64,000 nucleotides of DNA, taken from positions 4,641,640 to 4,705,639 of the forward strand of contig AP017375.1 in assembly GCA_002355455.1 (NCBI GenBank), in the 5' to 3' direction. Origin of the DNA: Stanieria sp. NIES-3757. GTDB lineage: Bacteria > Cyanobacteriota > Cyanobacteriia > Cyanobacteriales > Xenococcaceae. A program made the translations under genes and the position numbers. The notes under the pieces are model-generated. The model searched no databases. It was given only the letters and a program-made list of their open reading frames with translations, and had not been told where the DNA came from. Positions within the stretch are counted from its first letter, which is position 1; the number at the start of each line of letters is the position of its first letter. Shown here one piece after another: positions 55,159 through 64,000 of this stretch.

Positions 55159-57330
55159 ATGACTCCACCAATTCTTAAACGGTTTCTGATTGCTTTTGAA
55201 CAACACAAATTATTAGGTTTGTTCATTTTTCTTTTAAGTTTAGGAATCTCAGGTATTTTTGCTCTCCAACCAGCACCTCCAACTCCTGAAACAACTTATC
55301 AAGCTAGTGGACAACTATCTTATAGTAATCCCCCTCCTTTGTTTACTAGCACAGGTGAACAATTACAACAAGCAGGCAGAGAAATTAATGTAGATATTCT
55401 GCTCGGCCCAACTACTCAAGAACGGATTAGACGAAAATTAGCGATTGATAATTCGCAGCTCAAACAAATTATCGAAAAAAAATTAGAAATAAAGCTTCCT
55501 GAAGAAGAACAAACTACTTTAATTAGTCTAAATTACAACAATGCTAGTAATCCTGAAGAAGCCGTTAAGGTTTTAGGAATATTTATGCAGGAAATGGTAG
55601 AACAAAGTCGTTTGCTCAATACTGCTCAATTAAAAAGTAGAGTAGATACTTTAAAAGGACGTTTGCAGGAAGTTCAAGGAGAATTAGCTAATGCCGAAGA
55701 AGCTTTTTATCGCTTTTTATCCAAAGCAGGAGCGGATTTATTAGCCGTTCAAGATGGAAGTTTATTTAGTGGAATTACTGGTAGTAAACAACAACAAAGA
55801 CAATTAAAATTGATTCTCGACGAAATTGATGGTCAAATCAATAGTATTGTCGCACAATTAGGTTTAAATCCCCAGCAAGCTTACACCGCAGCAGCATTAA
55901 GTGCCGATCCGATTTTGACTAGTTTGCGATCGCAAATTCTTGACATAGAAAGTCAACTCAAACTTAATCAAAAAGATCTTCGCCCCGAACATCCTACCAT
56001 CGTAGCTTTACAGAAGCAAAAACAAACAGTCGAGCAATTATTTCAAGAAAGAGCAACCGAAGTTTTGGGAGGAGATGGTACTTATAAACCTTTACCAAGT
56101 CAACTGAGACAAGATAGCAGTCTCGATCCTGCTAGACAACAGTTGGCTAATACTTTGGTAACTCTGCAAACTCAACGGGAAGGTATTCAACGACAGTTAA
56201 ACTCAGTTGTCAACAATGAACAGGAGTTGCGACAACAATACGAACAGTTTCCCGAACAACAATTAGAACAAGCTCGTTTAGTTCAAGAAGTCGAAACTAA
56301 AAAAGCTTTGTATCAAACTATCTTAACCGCTTTAGTTGATGCTCAATCAGCAGAGGCTGAAACTACTAGCAGTTTTGCGATCGCTCAAGCACCTGTAGTT
56401 CAAGAAGTTACTCCTACTACTTTAATTGCTACTAATCGTTTGTTAATTGTAGCTGCTGGAGCAGGAATAGGTTTGGTAGCAGCAGCAGGAACTATCTTTT
56501 TACTTGCTACTCTAGACGATCGCTTGTACACTGCTAAAGAAATTAGAGATTTGCTAGGAGAGCGAGAAATATCGATTTTAGGACAGTTGCCTTATGTTGC
56601 TTGTTTCGATCTTAGTGGCAGAGAAACTCCGATCCTAATTGATATTGATTCTGGTTATCTCGGTTTCTATGAAAGAATTCGTAGTAATCTGCGTCGTTTT
56701 GCTCCTCAATCTGCCAAAGTAATCTTAATTACTAGTGTTAGTTCTGATGAAGGAAAAAGTGTCACTGCTTATAATTTAGCGATCGCATCTGCTCATGCTG
56801 GTAAACGAACTCTACTTTTAGAGGCTGATTTGCGTTCTCCTTCCAATGCAGACTTAATTCAAGTTGAATTAGACCAAGAAGCTACGGGAGAACCCCTCAA
56901 TTATTATAGTAATCGTAGTGATGCGATTCGTTTAGTACCAGCAATTGCTAATTTATATTTAGTTCCTAGTCCTGGTCCTTTACGTCAAGTTCCTGCTGTA
57001 ATTGAATCTAATGAATTCCGCCGACTAATTGAAGATGCTAGAGGTAGATTTGATTTAGTAATTATTGATAGTCCTTCTTTATCTAAATATAATGATGCAC
57101 TTCTGATTGAATCTTTAACCGATGGAATTGTGTTAGTTACTAGACCTGGAATTACCCAAGGCAGTATGTTAGGGGAAACAATCGATCAGTTTACAGAAAC
57201 TGATATGCCTTTAATTGGTGTAGTAATTAATGATTTAGAACAAGTGGTTACTGTTCCAGATTTACAATCTCAAGAGTTACTTAAAACACAATCTCATACG
57301 ATTGATAATCAAATCGGTTCACAAATTTAA
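55159..57330 (+). CDS. Wzc-like polysaccharide copolymerase with BY-kinase-type ATPase domain
   Basis: An inner-membrane protein of 723 residues from the ATG at 55159 (the frame is open from a TTG at 55126). It has a Wzz-type N-terminus with TM1 (about 13-34), a long periplasmic coiled-coil region (about 120-390), TM2 (about 425-450, LLIVAAGAGIGLVAAAGTIFLL) and a cytoplasmic P-loop domain with Walker A SSDEGKSVTAYN, A' LLLEADLRSPS and B LVIIDSPSL. The usual C-terminal tyrosine cluster is absent; the tail LQSQELLKTQSHTIDNQIG has no Tyr. It controls chain length and export with the SLBB protein upstream. Confidence 0.9.
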   Translation: MTPPILKRFLIAFEQHKLLGLFIFLLSLGISGIFALQPAPPTPETTYQASGQLSYSNPPPLFTSTGEQLQQAGREINVDILLGPTTQERIRRKLAIDNSQLKQIIEKKLEIKLPEEEQTTLISLNYNNASNPEEAVKVLGIFMQEMVEQSRLLNTAQLKSRVDTLKGRLQEVQGELANAEEAFYRFLSKAGADLLAVQDGSLFSGITGSKQQQRQLKLILDEIDGQINSIVAQLGLNPQQAYTAAALSADPILTSLRSQILDIESQLKLNQKDLRPEHPTIVALQKQKQTVEQLFQERATEVLGGDGTYKPLPSQLRQDSSLDPARQQLANTLVTLQTQREGIQRQLNSVVNNEQELRQQYEQFPEQQLEQARLVQEVETKKALYQTILTALVDAQSAEAETTSSFAIAQAPVVQEVTPTTLIATNRLLIVAAGAGIGLVAAAGTIFLLATLDDRLYTAKEIRDLLGEREISILGQLPYVACFDLSGRETPILIDIDSGYLGFYERIRSNLRRFAPQSAKVILITSVSSDEGKSVTAYNLAIASAHAGKRTLLLEADLRSPSNADLIQVELDQEATGEPLNYYSNRSDAIRLVPAIANLYLVPSPGPLRQVPAVIESNEFRRLIEDARGRFDLVIIDSPSLSKYNDALLIESLTDGIVLVTRPGITQGSMLGETIDQFTETDMPLIGVVINDLEQVVTVPDLQSQELLKTQSHTIDNQIGSQI

Positions 57331-57442
57331 TCTTGGTAGTAAATAATTAGCAAAAAAGTTTCACAAGTTTATTATTTACTAGTTTCTCTAGTTTTTCTCG
57401 ATCGCTGTCTAATTTGGATAAAGTTCAACTAACAGTATCATT

Positions 57443-58675
57443 ATGACAGCGAATGATAATTTTATTTCAGCACCTTATCCCACCATTCCCTCTGGGACTA
57501 AAATTGTCAATCGTTACCTTATTCAAGCCATTTTAGGAAAGGGAGGATTGGGACGGACTTATCTAGCATTTGATAGTTATCGTTTTAATGAACCTTGTGT
57601 TCTCAAAGAATTTGCTCCTATGATGATATCTACCGCTCAAATAGAAAAATCACGAAATTTATTTGAGCGAGAAGCACAAATTTTGTATAACTTAAAACAT
57701 CAACAAATTCCCCAATTTTATGCTGCCTTTACCGCTGAAAATCGTCTTTTTTTAGTGCAGCAATACGTTCAGGGCAAATCTTATTATCAATTATTACAAC
57801 AGCGTTTAAGACAAGGGGAAACTTTTTCTGAACCAGAAATATTAACTTGGTTGCTCAATTTATTACCTGTTTTAAAATATATTCATGATCGCGGTATTAT
57901 TCATCGAGATATTTCTCCTGATAATATTATGCAATTGTATGACGAAAAATTGCCAATTTTAATTGATTTTGGTGTAGGTAAACAAGCAATTGTTTCTGAA
58001 AAATTTAAGCAAATTTCAGATGCAGTAACTCAAAGAACTTTTGTTGGCAAAATTGGTTATGCTCCTGAAGAACAAATGAATTTAGGTATTTGTTATCCTT
58101 GTAGCGATCTTTATTCTTTAGCTGTTACTGCAATTGTTTTGTTAACAGGAAAACAACCCAATACTTTATTGAATTTATATACTCTTGAATGGGAATGGCG
58201 TTCTTATACTAAGGTTAGTAATAGTTTAGGTCAAGTCTTAGATAAACTTTTAAATCGAAATCCAAAATCTCGCTATCAGTCAGCTACAGAAGTGATTATT
58301 GCTCTTCAACAAATTCAAAAAAACAGTCATAATTTAATTCCTCTTAATCAATCAGCTACTAGTAATTTGCAACATCATAATTGCCCAAAAAATCAGCCAA
58401 GTTATTCTCATAAAATCCAGAAAAATGTTGACGAGCAAACCCACAATCCCACAGCAAAATTAAATCGCAATCGAACCTCGTTTTCTCCTAGTGCTGAAAT
58501 TATTAAATATTATGAAAAACAACTTGCCTATTATATAGGTCCAATGGCAAGTCTAATTATTGAAGAAACTCTAATTAACAATGTTATTCATTCTGATCGG
58601 GAATTAATAGAAGCTTTGATGGTTAATATTCCTGATGCCAAACAGCAATTAGAATTTAAACGCAATATAATTTAA
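57443..58675 (+). CDS. Ser/Thr protein kinase with C-terminal helical domain
   Basis: A 410-residue soluble Hanks-type kinase. Kinase domain about 25-290: glycine loop LGKGGLGRTYLAFD, Lys in CVLKEFAP, catalytic HRDISPDN, IDFGVGKQ, and GYAPEEQ. After a polar linker the last 65 residues (SAEIIKYYEKQLAYYIGPMASLIIEETL...LIEALMVNIPDAKQQLEF) form a small helical domain found at the end of other cyanobacterial kinases. No membrane helix. It follows the Wzc-like gene by 112 bp and could regulate the polymer pathway, which is a guess from position. Confidence 0.9.
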   Translation: MTANDNFISAPYPTIPSGTKIVNRYLIQAILGKGGLGRTYLAFDSYRFNEPCVLKEFAPMMISTAQIEKSRNLFEREAQILYNLKHQQIPQFYAAFTAENRLFLVQQYVQGKSYYQLLQQRLRQGETFSEPEILTWLLNLLPVLKYIHDRGIIHRDISPDNIMQLYDEKLPILIDFGVGKQAIVSEKFKQISDAVTQRTFVGKIGYAPEEQMNLGICYPCSDLYSLAVTAIVLLTGKQPNTLLNLYTLEWEWRSYTKVSNSLGQVLDKLLNRNPKSRYQSATEVIIALQQIQKNSHNLIPLNQSATSNLQHHNCPKNQPSYSHKIQKNVDEQTHNPTAKLNRNRTSFSPSAEIIKYYEKQLAYYIGPMASLIIEETLINNVIHSDRELIEALMVNIPDAKQQLEFKRNII

Positions 58676-58830
58676 TAATTAATTTCTAGCTCTAATTTTT
58701 ATTTTGTATCGATTTAATCATCTAAAATGAATTTGTTATAATGCGATCGCTCTATTGACCACTTGTCTTGCCAAAGCAAACAGCTTAATCTTACAACTAG
58801 TAAGACAGTGAAAAAATAAAATAATATGAG

Positions 58831-59643
58831 ATGAAAAAACACATAAGGCGTATTTTTACTCGTGTTATCGTTGCTTTTTTTGGCACAATTTTGTTAATTG
58901 CCCTTATTTTAGTTTTTGAAGCGATTTTTGGGGCTGAAAAAATATGTCATCCTCTAGAATCTTGGCTGATCTGCCAAATTCGAGAATCTGTATTATTAAA
59001 TGTAGTAGAAAGTTTTAGTATCTTAGTAGCTGTATTATTATTTATTCTGGAAACTCCCGACCGTAATAAACAAGCTCATTATGAAGCTTGGAAAGTGATT
59101 GATTCTGCACACGGTTTAAGAACAAGTTACGCCAGATTACAAGCATTACAAGACTTAAATGAAGATAATGTTAGTCTGAGTGGGTTGAATGCACCAGAAG
59201 CAGATTTTAGAGGCATTAATTTGGCTTATGCTGACCTTAGTTATGCTGATTTAAGTGGTGCAGATCTTAGTTATGCTAACCTTAGTCATGCTAAATTGAG
59301 TCATGCTAATTTGGTTGAAGCTAAACTTAATAATGCTAACCTTAAAAGTGCTTATTTAACAGGAGCAAATTTGGGTTACGCTAGTTTCATTGAAGCAGAG
59401 TTACAAGATGTAGATTTTGTCGGAGCTAATCTGTTAGGCACTAATTTTGTCAGGGCTAATCTTGTTCAAGCTTACTTTGGAGATGTAAATTTTACCGATT
59501 CAATTTTGCGAGATGCTAATCTCAAACAAACTAAATTTTTTGGGGTTGAAAATTTAACTACTGTACAAATTAAAACAGCAATTAATTGGCAAGAAGCTAT
59601 TTACGATACGGCACTACGGAATAAGTTACAATTAAAAGGATAA
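58831..59643 (+). CDS. Membrane-anchored pentapeptide-repeat protein
   Basis: A 270-residue protein with two N-terminal membrane helices (about 8-31 and 52-74) and a short helical stretch. A pentapeptide-repeat solenoid spans about 112-235, with A(D/N)L-x-x units such as ADLSYADLSGADLSYANLSHAKL and ANLGYASFIEAEL. The fold is a right-handed quadrilateral beta helix. Such domains are abundant in cyanobacteria and mostly of unknown role. The two helices put the repeat on one side of the membrane, next to the kinase gene. Confidence 0.9.
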   Translation: MKKHIRRIFTRVIVAFFGTILLIALILVFEAIFGAEKICHPLESWLICQIRESVLLNVVESFSILVAVLLFILETPDRNKQAHYEAWKVIDSAHGLRTSYARLQALQDLNEDNVSLSGLNAPEADFRGINLAYADLSYADLSGADLSYANLSHAKLSHANLVEAKLNNANLKSAYLTGANLGYASFIEAELQDVDFVGANLLGTNFVRANLVQAYFGDVNFTDSILRDANLKQTKFFGVENLTTVQIKTAINWQEAIYDTALRNKLQLKG

Positions 59644-59995
59644 TTGTTAATATTTTATTATGGTGAGCGCAATATTTTTTATTGCTTGATTCAAGGAAAT
59701 ATTTGGAGATTATAATTATAAATTTATTTAAAGGCTTTGTTATTAATGCGAAACATGAAACAAACTTTCAATGAATTTTGGATGATTGATTTAGTGTTCC
59801 CGTTTTGTAAGAAGGATTTTTATTCATGCGTTTCTCTCCAGCTTTTTTTGAGGAAGAAGGAAAAAAAACTTTTTAATTTTCTTTTGATTATGATATTGTA
59901 CGAATAATGGAAAAGCTGTGCGCAAACGAAGCTGTTTTAATTAAAGGAACTTGTTGAGATTTTAAAGTTAACTAATAATTCTAATCAATAATCAA
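59644..59995. other. Intergenic region between convergent genes
   Basis: A 352-bp AT-rich stretch between the pentapeptide gene and smc. A weak hairpin gcaata-ttttt-tattgc lies near 59669. No ORF or RNA gene can be supported. Confidence 0.45.
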
Positions 59996-62900
59996 CTATA
60001 GTTTGATTCCCAATACTTGAGTATGTGCGCCTCTTGCTTGAGTAACGCCGATAGTTCTTTCTGAAGCTTCAATCATTGGACGACGTAAACTAACTACTAA
60101 AAACTGAGCTTGTTGAGCTTGCTTTTTAACCATTTTTGATAGTCTGGCGACATTAGCACCATCTAAAAACATATCGACTTCATCAAAAGCATAGAAAGGA
60201 GAAGGGCGATATCTTTGCAGAGAAAAGATAAAACTAAGAGCAGTGAGAGATTTTTCTCCCCCAGACATAGAACTTAATCTTTGGACTGGTTTTCCTTTCG
60301 GATGAGCAACTAGATTTAAACCACCATTAAAAGGATCTTCTTGATCATCTAGCTGTAGATGTCCGTCTCCTTCAGAAAGTTCAGCAAAAATAGTTTGGAA
60401 GTTTTGATTAACTGCATCAAAAGCTTCTTTAAAAGCTCGCAAACGAAGGGTGGTAAATTTTTCAACTCGTAGTAATAATTCGGTTCTTTCGGCTGCAATG
60501 GTACTTAATTTTTCTGAGAGTTCTTGTAACCTGGCTTCGGTTTTTTCATATTCTTCTAACGCCAGCATATTTACTGGTTCCATTGCTTCTAATTTTTTTT
60601 CTCCTTTACGGATTTGTTTTTGTAATTGTTCTAGTTGTTCGGAGATGTTATCAAAAGTAATTTGTTCTCCTGCTTCTGCTTCCTCATCGGTATTGATTAA
60701 TTGAGGTATTTCAGGAATGGGATCGGGAAGTTCTTGTTGATGTTCAGTTAGTTGTTGTTGAAGATGTTGTAGTGTCGCTTTTCTTTCTTGTTGGATGGTT
60801 TGTAATTTTTCTAGTTTCCAGCAAGTTTGTTGCTGTTGATTTTGTAATTTTCTGACCAATGTTTCAATGCGATCGCGTTCTTGTTTGGTTGTGCCTAATT
60901 GTTCGTTTAGTTGTTGTAGTTGTTGTTCTGATTCAGTTATTTTTTGTTCGATTTCGATTAGTTGATGATTGATGGTTGATTGTTCATCTTTAATAGTTAG
61001 TTGTTCCTGTTTTAATTGAACTAGATGTTGTTGGGCTTCTTCATTTTTTTCGCTCAGACGTTGATATTGGCTTGCTGCATCTTTGAGTTGATTTTCTGCT
61101 TCTCGAAGAATTTTTTCTCGCTCGGCAAATTCGTTTTCTTGAGTTTTAATTACTGCTTGAATCTGTTGCCATTCACTTTGATTGTGAGATGATTCTAATT
61201 CATCAAGACGTTGTTGATATTCTTGTAATTTAATTTCTTGTTCGGGAAGATTAGTTCCTAAAAGTTGAATGCGAATTTGAATATTTTCTTGCTCTTGTTG
61301 ATAATTTTGAAGGTTATTAGTTAATTGTGCTTGTTGTTTTTCTAAACGATTAATTTCTTGTTGAAGTTGTTCTAAACGAAGTTGTTTCTCTCTCCCATTT
61401 TGTCTAGCTTCAGTTAATTCTTTGCTCAAATTCTTGATTTGAATTGATAAATCTGCTATTATTCTGTCATTGTCTGATAAGATGGACGCTATTTCTGTCA
61501 ATCGCTGCTTCAAGGCTTCTACTTCTTCCGACTCTTTAGTAGAAACAGCCCCAAAATGCAAGCTAGAACGAGAAGATTGACTTCCCCCTGTCATTGCACC
61601 ACTACTTTCTAGGATTTCCCCTTCTAAAGTAACAATTCGGTATTTTCCTAGATGATGACGGGCATTAGTAAGATTGTCAAAGACAACAGTGTTATTAAAA
61701 ACATAAGCAAAAATTTTCTGATAACGAGACTCACAACTAATTAAATTAACTGCCAGATCGATAAAACCTTGATTATAACGAAGCGTAGTGGTATCAAGAT
61801 GGCGAGGTGCTTGAATTTTATTAAGAGGTAAAAAAGTTGCCCTACCTGCCCGTTGGGCTTTTAGTAATTCAATTGCTTGGGAAGCAATTCGCTCATCTTC
61901 TACTACTAAACATCCCAATCTTCCTCCCGCAGCAGTTTCTAAAGCAAGTTGATAATTCGCTGCTACTTGTCCTAATTGAGCAACTAAACCATGTATTCCA
62001 GGTAAATTAGCATTAATAATTACTTGAGTGGCATAGGTTCCTTGGGCTTCTTGTTGTGCTTGTTTGGTAGCTTCTAGTTTATCTAATTCTCTTTGTTTAT
62101 CTCGTTGTTCTTTCAGCAGACGTTTTTGAGTATCTTGTTGAATGGTACATTCATGTTCAGTAATAGCTAATTGTTGAGCAAGATGTTTGATCTGTTCTTC
62201 TGCTGTTTTGACTTGATCAGATAAATCATTGAAATTGTTTTGTTTATTAACCAGTTCCTCTTGAGTGGTTTGCAGAAGTTGAGTTTGCTCCGTAATTTTA
62301 TTTTCTAGTTGAGATTGTCTTTCTATAATAGTTGCTTGTTCAGTACGTTGAGGATTAAGACTATCTTGAATGGCTGAAATTTGACGAGTAAGATTAGCTT
62401 GTTCTTGTACCCAAGCTTCTGATGCTGCTGCAACTTGATCGGCTGCTTCTCTGGTTTGAGCTAATATTTGTTTAGCTTGTTGAGATTTAGAAGATAACTG
62501 AGGAATAGTTTCTGTTTCTAATTTATTTTTGACTAAAGTAAGTTGTGCTAAATCCTGCTGATAGTTGTGCAGTTCTTGTTCATTTTTTTCTTTGGCTAAT
62601 TGCTTTTGTTTGATTAGATGTTGTAATTCTGTTTGTCGTTGTTGTAGTTGATGACGTTTAGCTTTTTGAGTAGCTAAACTAGACGCGATCGATAATTGTT
62701 CTTCCTCTCCCAAGGCTTTGACACGAGCATTTAATTCATCTAATTGGGTGGCAGTTTCTGTAATCTTTAACTCTAATTGTTGTAATTCTTCAGTTAATTG
62801 ATTTGACTCTGTTTCCCCTTGATTTATTTCTGCTAAAAGTTGCTGTTGTTGCTGTGTTAAGGATCGCCAAACCAACACTACTTCCCATAGCTTTTGTTGC

Positions 62901-63721
62901 TGAATCTTTTCCTTTAATTTCCGATACCTTTCTGCTTTAATTCGATCCGCAGCCAAGCGATCGCGACTACTAATTAGTTCTTGTTCAATAATATGACAAT
63001 GTTCTTCTCTTTCGCGAACTTTTTCTAAGGTACGTCTACTTTGTTCAATTTTGCGATCAAATGCTGCTACTCCTGCTAATTCATCAATAATTTCCCTTCT
63101 TTCTTTGCCATTCATGGAAATGATGCGCGTAACATCTCCTTGTAAGACAACATTGTAGCCTTCAGGATAAATTCGCAAGCGACTCAACTGTTCATGTAAT
63201 TCTGTGGCGGTACAAACTTCCCCATTCATATAAAAAGTTGAGGAATAATTACCGCCTTTGCCAACTTTGAGACGACGGGTAACTGTCCATTCATTGGAGG
63301 TTGATTTATCAATTACACCAACATTATTTTTTTGAGCTTCAAAGGAATTATTTTCTTGATCGCTATGATGATTAATTTCTTCTAATGCAATTGAATTAGC
63401 TGAAGATTCCACTGACGAGATCGCTTTTTGTTCGGCTAAATCTTCTAAATCCGAAATATCAAAAGTAACTGAAACAATTGCTTCCGATGTGCGACCATTA
63501 CCATTATTATTCTGTTTATGATTGACTAAATCTGGCAAGCGATCGGCACGCATTCCTTTAGAACTAGCTAAACCTAAGCAAAACAATAGCGCATCAAGAA
63601 TATTAGACTTTCCCGAACCATTTGGACCTGATATAACTGTAAAACCAGGTAAAATCGGAATTTTTGCCGTGCCACCAAAAGATTTGAAGTGAGATAGTTC
63701 AATGCGCTTGATGTGAACCAT
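59996..63721 (-). CDS. smc: Chromosome segregation protein SMC
   Basis: A 1,241-residue SMC ATPase that forms the core of condensin with ScpA and ScpB. The N-terminal head has Walker A GPNGSGKSN (32-40). Coiled coils (about 270-540 and 680-1040) flank the hinge (about 560-670, GIHGLVAQLGQVAANYQLALETAAGGRLG). The C-terminal head has the signature LSSMSGGEKSLTALSF and Walker B PFYAFDEVDMFLD. The head carries an acidic insertion at about 75-140 that differs from the E. coli-type fold and is common in cyanobacteria. No scpA or scpB is in the window. Confidence 0.96.
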   Translation of the reverse strand: MVHIKRIELSHFKSFGGTAKIPILPGFTVISGPNGSGKSNILDALLFCLGLASSKGMRADRLPDLVNHKQNNNGNGRTSEAIVSVTFDISDLEDLAEQKAISSVESSANSIALEEINHHSDQENNSFEAQKNNVGVIDKSTSNEWTVTRRLKVGKGGNYSSTFYMNGEVCTATELHEQLSRLRIYPEGYNVVLQGDVTRIISMNGKERREIIDELAGVAAFDRKIEQSRRTLEKVREREEHCHIIEQELISSRDRLAADRIKAERYRKLKEKIQQQKLWEVVLVWRSLTQQQQQLLAEINQGETESNQLTEELQQLELKITETATQLDELNARVKALGEEEQLSIASSLATQKAKRHQLQQRQTELQHLIKQKQLAKEKNEQELHNYQQDLAQLTLVKNKLETETIPQLSSKSQQAKQILAQTREAADQVAAASEAWVQEQANLTRQISAIQDSLNPQRTEQATIIERQSQLENKITEQTQLLQTTQEELVNKQNNFNDLSDQVKTAEEQIKHLAQQLAITEHECTIQQDTQKRLLKEQRDKQRELDKLEATKQAQQEAQGTYATQVIINANLPGIHGLVAQLGQVAANYQLALETAAGGRLGCLVVEDERIASQAIELLKAQRAGRATFLPLNKIQAPRHLDTTTLRYNQGFIDLAVNLISCESRYQKIFAYVFNNTVVFDNLTNARHHLGKYRIVTLEGEILESSGAMTGGSQSSRSSLHFGAVSTKESEEVEALKQRLTEIASILSDNDRIIADLSIQIKNLSKELTEARQNGREKQLRLEQLQQEINRLEKQQAQLTNNLQNYQQEQENIQIRIQLLGTNLPEQEIKLQEYQQRLDELESSHNQSEWQQIQAVIKTQENEFAEREKILREAENQLKDAASQYQRLSEKNEEAQQHLVQLKQEQLTIKDEQSTINHQLIEIEQKITESEQQLQQLNEQLGTTKQERDRIETLVRKLQNQQQQTCWKLEKLQTIQQERKATLQHLQQQLTEHQQELPDPIPEIPQLINTDEEAEAGEQITFDNISEQLEQLQKQIRKGEKKLEAMEPVNMLALEEYEKTEARLQELSEKLSTIAAERTELLLRVEKFTTLRLRAFKEAFDAVNQNFQTIFAELSEGDGHLQLDDQEDPFNGGLNLVAHPKGKPVQRLSSMSGGEKSLTALSFIFSLQRYRPSPFYAFDEVDMFLDGANVARLSKMVKKQAQQAQFLVVSLRRPMIEASERTIGVTQARGAHTQVLGIKL

Positions 63722-63854
63722 GTAAATTGTTTACTTAGCTAGTTAAACAGTATAAATGTATTAGACAAAAGGTAGACTATCACAAACACTATCTTGTTTG
63801 ACACATTTCTGAGGTATTAGTGGTAAAAAAACAGTTTTTTTTAACAGTTAGTAA

Positions 63855-63990
63855 TATTTGTTGATGGTTTGTCGCTAGACTTCGTCACCCTTCGGGAACG
63901 CGCGCCTTCGGTGAGGTTAATTATTTGTCCACAGATGAAGTTATCAGTTAGTAGTGTTTTTTGTTGATTGCTAGTTATATCCTTCGCACT
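63855..63990. repeat. Dispersed repeat cluster at the window end
   Basis: The stretch contains gcgcgccttcggtgagg, sharing ccttcggtga with the repeat after mnmG, and gttatcagttag units like those at 33360 and 44000. It lies upstream of smc and could overlap its promoter region. Confidence 0.45.
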
Positions 63991-64000
63991 TTTTACTTGC

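Overview
The window comes from a cyanobacterium. The evidence is an AT-rich sequence dotted with the HIP1 octamer gcgatcgc, and family-specific genes: ndhF of the NDH-1 complex, a Tab2/Atab2 protein, pipX, DUF1822 and DUF4168 proteins, a cyanobacterial exosortase, and an RppA/RppB-like two-component pair. It looks like ordinary chromosome. No tRNA, rRNA, CRISPR array or prophage was recognised. The genus cannot be fixed from the sequence; the style resembles unicellular or colonial Pleurocapsa/Stanieria-type genomes, which is only an impression.

Layout. 1-8.3 kb: the 5' end of an unknown gene, an RCK/TrkA protein tail-to-tail with a CPA1 Na+/H+ antiporter, ndhF, a tab2-like gene, and a large REC-PAS-GGDEF-EAL protein. 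8.6-11.6 kb: a tight operon of a two-domain KaiC-like ATPase, a lone receiver and a histidine kinase with a degenerate receiver. 11.8-17.0 kb: mnmG, a membrane-anchored repeat protein, hslO. 17.1-20.6 kb: a tiny lipoprotein, a DUF4168 protein with a good terminator, and a sigma-70 type factor paired with a DUF1822 gene. 21-25.5 kb: a rhodanese-fold protein without its cysteine, rppA/rppB and tldD.

25.6-31.6 kb is the ribonucleotide reductase locus. nrdA and nrdB share a strand but lie about 2 kb apart. Between them are a HigB-like toxin gene, a decayed insertion sequence with clear inverted ends, and a HigA-like fragment lacking its DNA-binding half. Both nrd genes carry a pair of NrdR-box-like sites exactly 42 bp apart upstream. 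pipX diverges from nrdA.

31.6-50.6 kb: Ser/Thr kinases, a GIY-YIG protein, lepA, a PAS-GAF histidine kinase, a peptide-type ABC binding protein, a YaaW-like protein, an O-antigen-ligase-like protein, a pRiA4b ORF-3-type protein, a 36-residue membrane peptide, a second EF-G and a host-attachment-family protein. 50.8-57.3 kb is a surface-polymer block: DegT aminotransferase, exosortase, its partner, SLBB export protein and Wzc-like copolymerase. A third Ser/Thr kinase, a pentapeptide-repeat protein and smc close the window.

The most notable points are the invaded nrd locus with phased operator-like pairs, the KaiC-like/REC/HK operon whose ATPase has Ser-Tyr at the clock phosphosite position, a terminator built from two HIP1 sites downstream of ndhF, and two small genes at 17156 and 47703.
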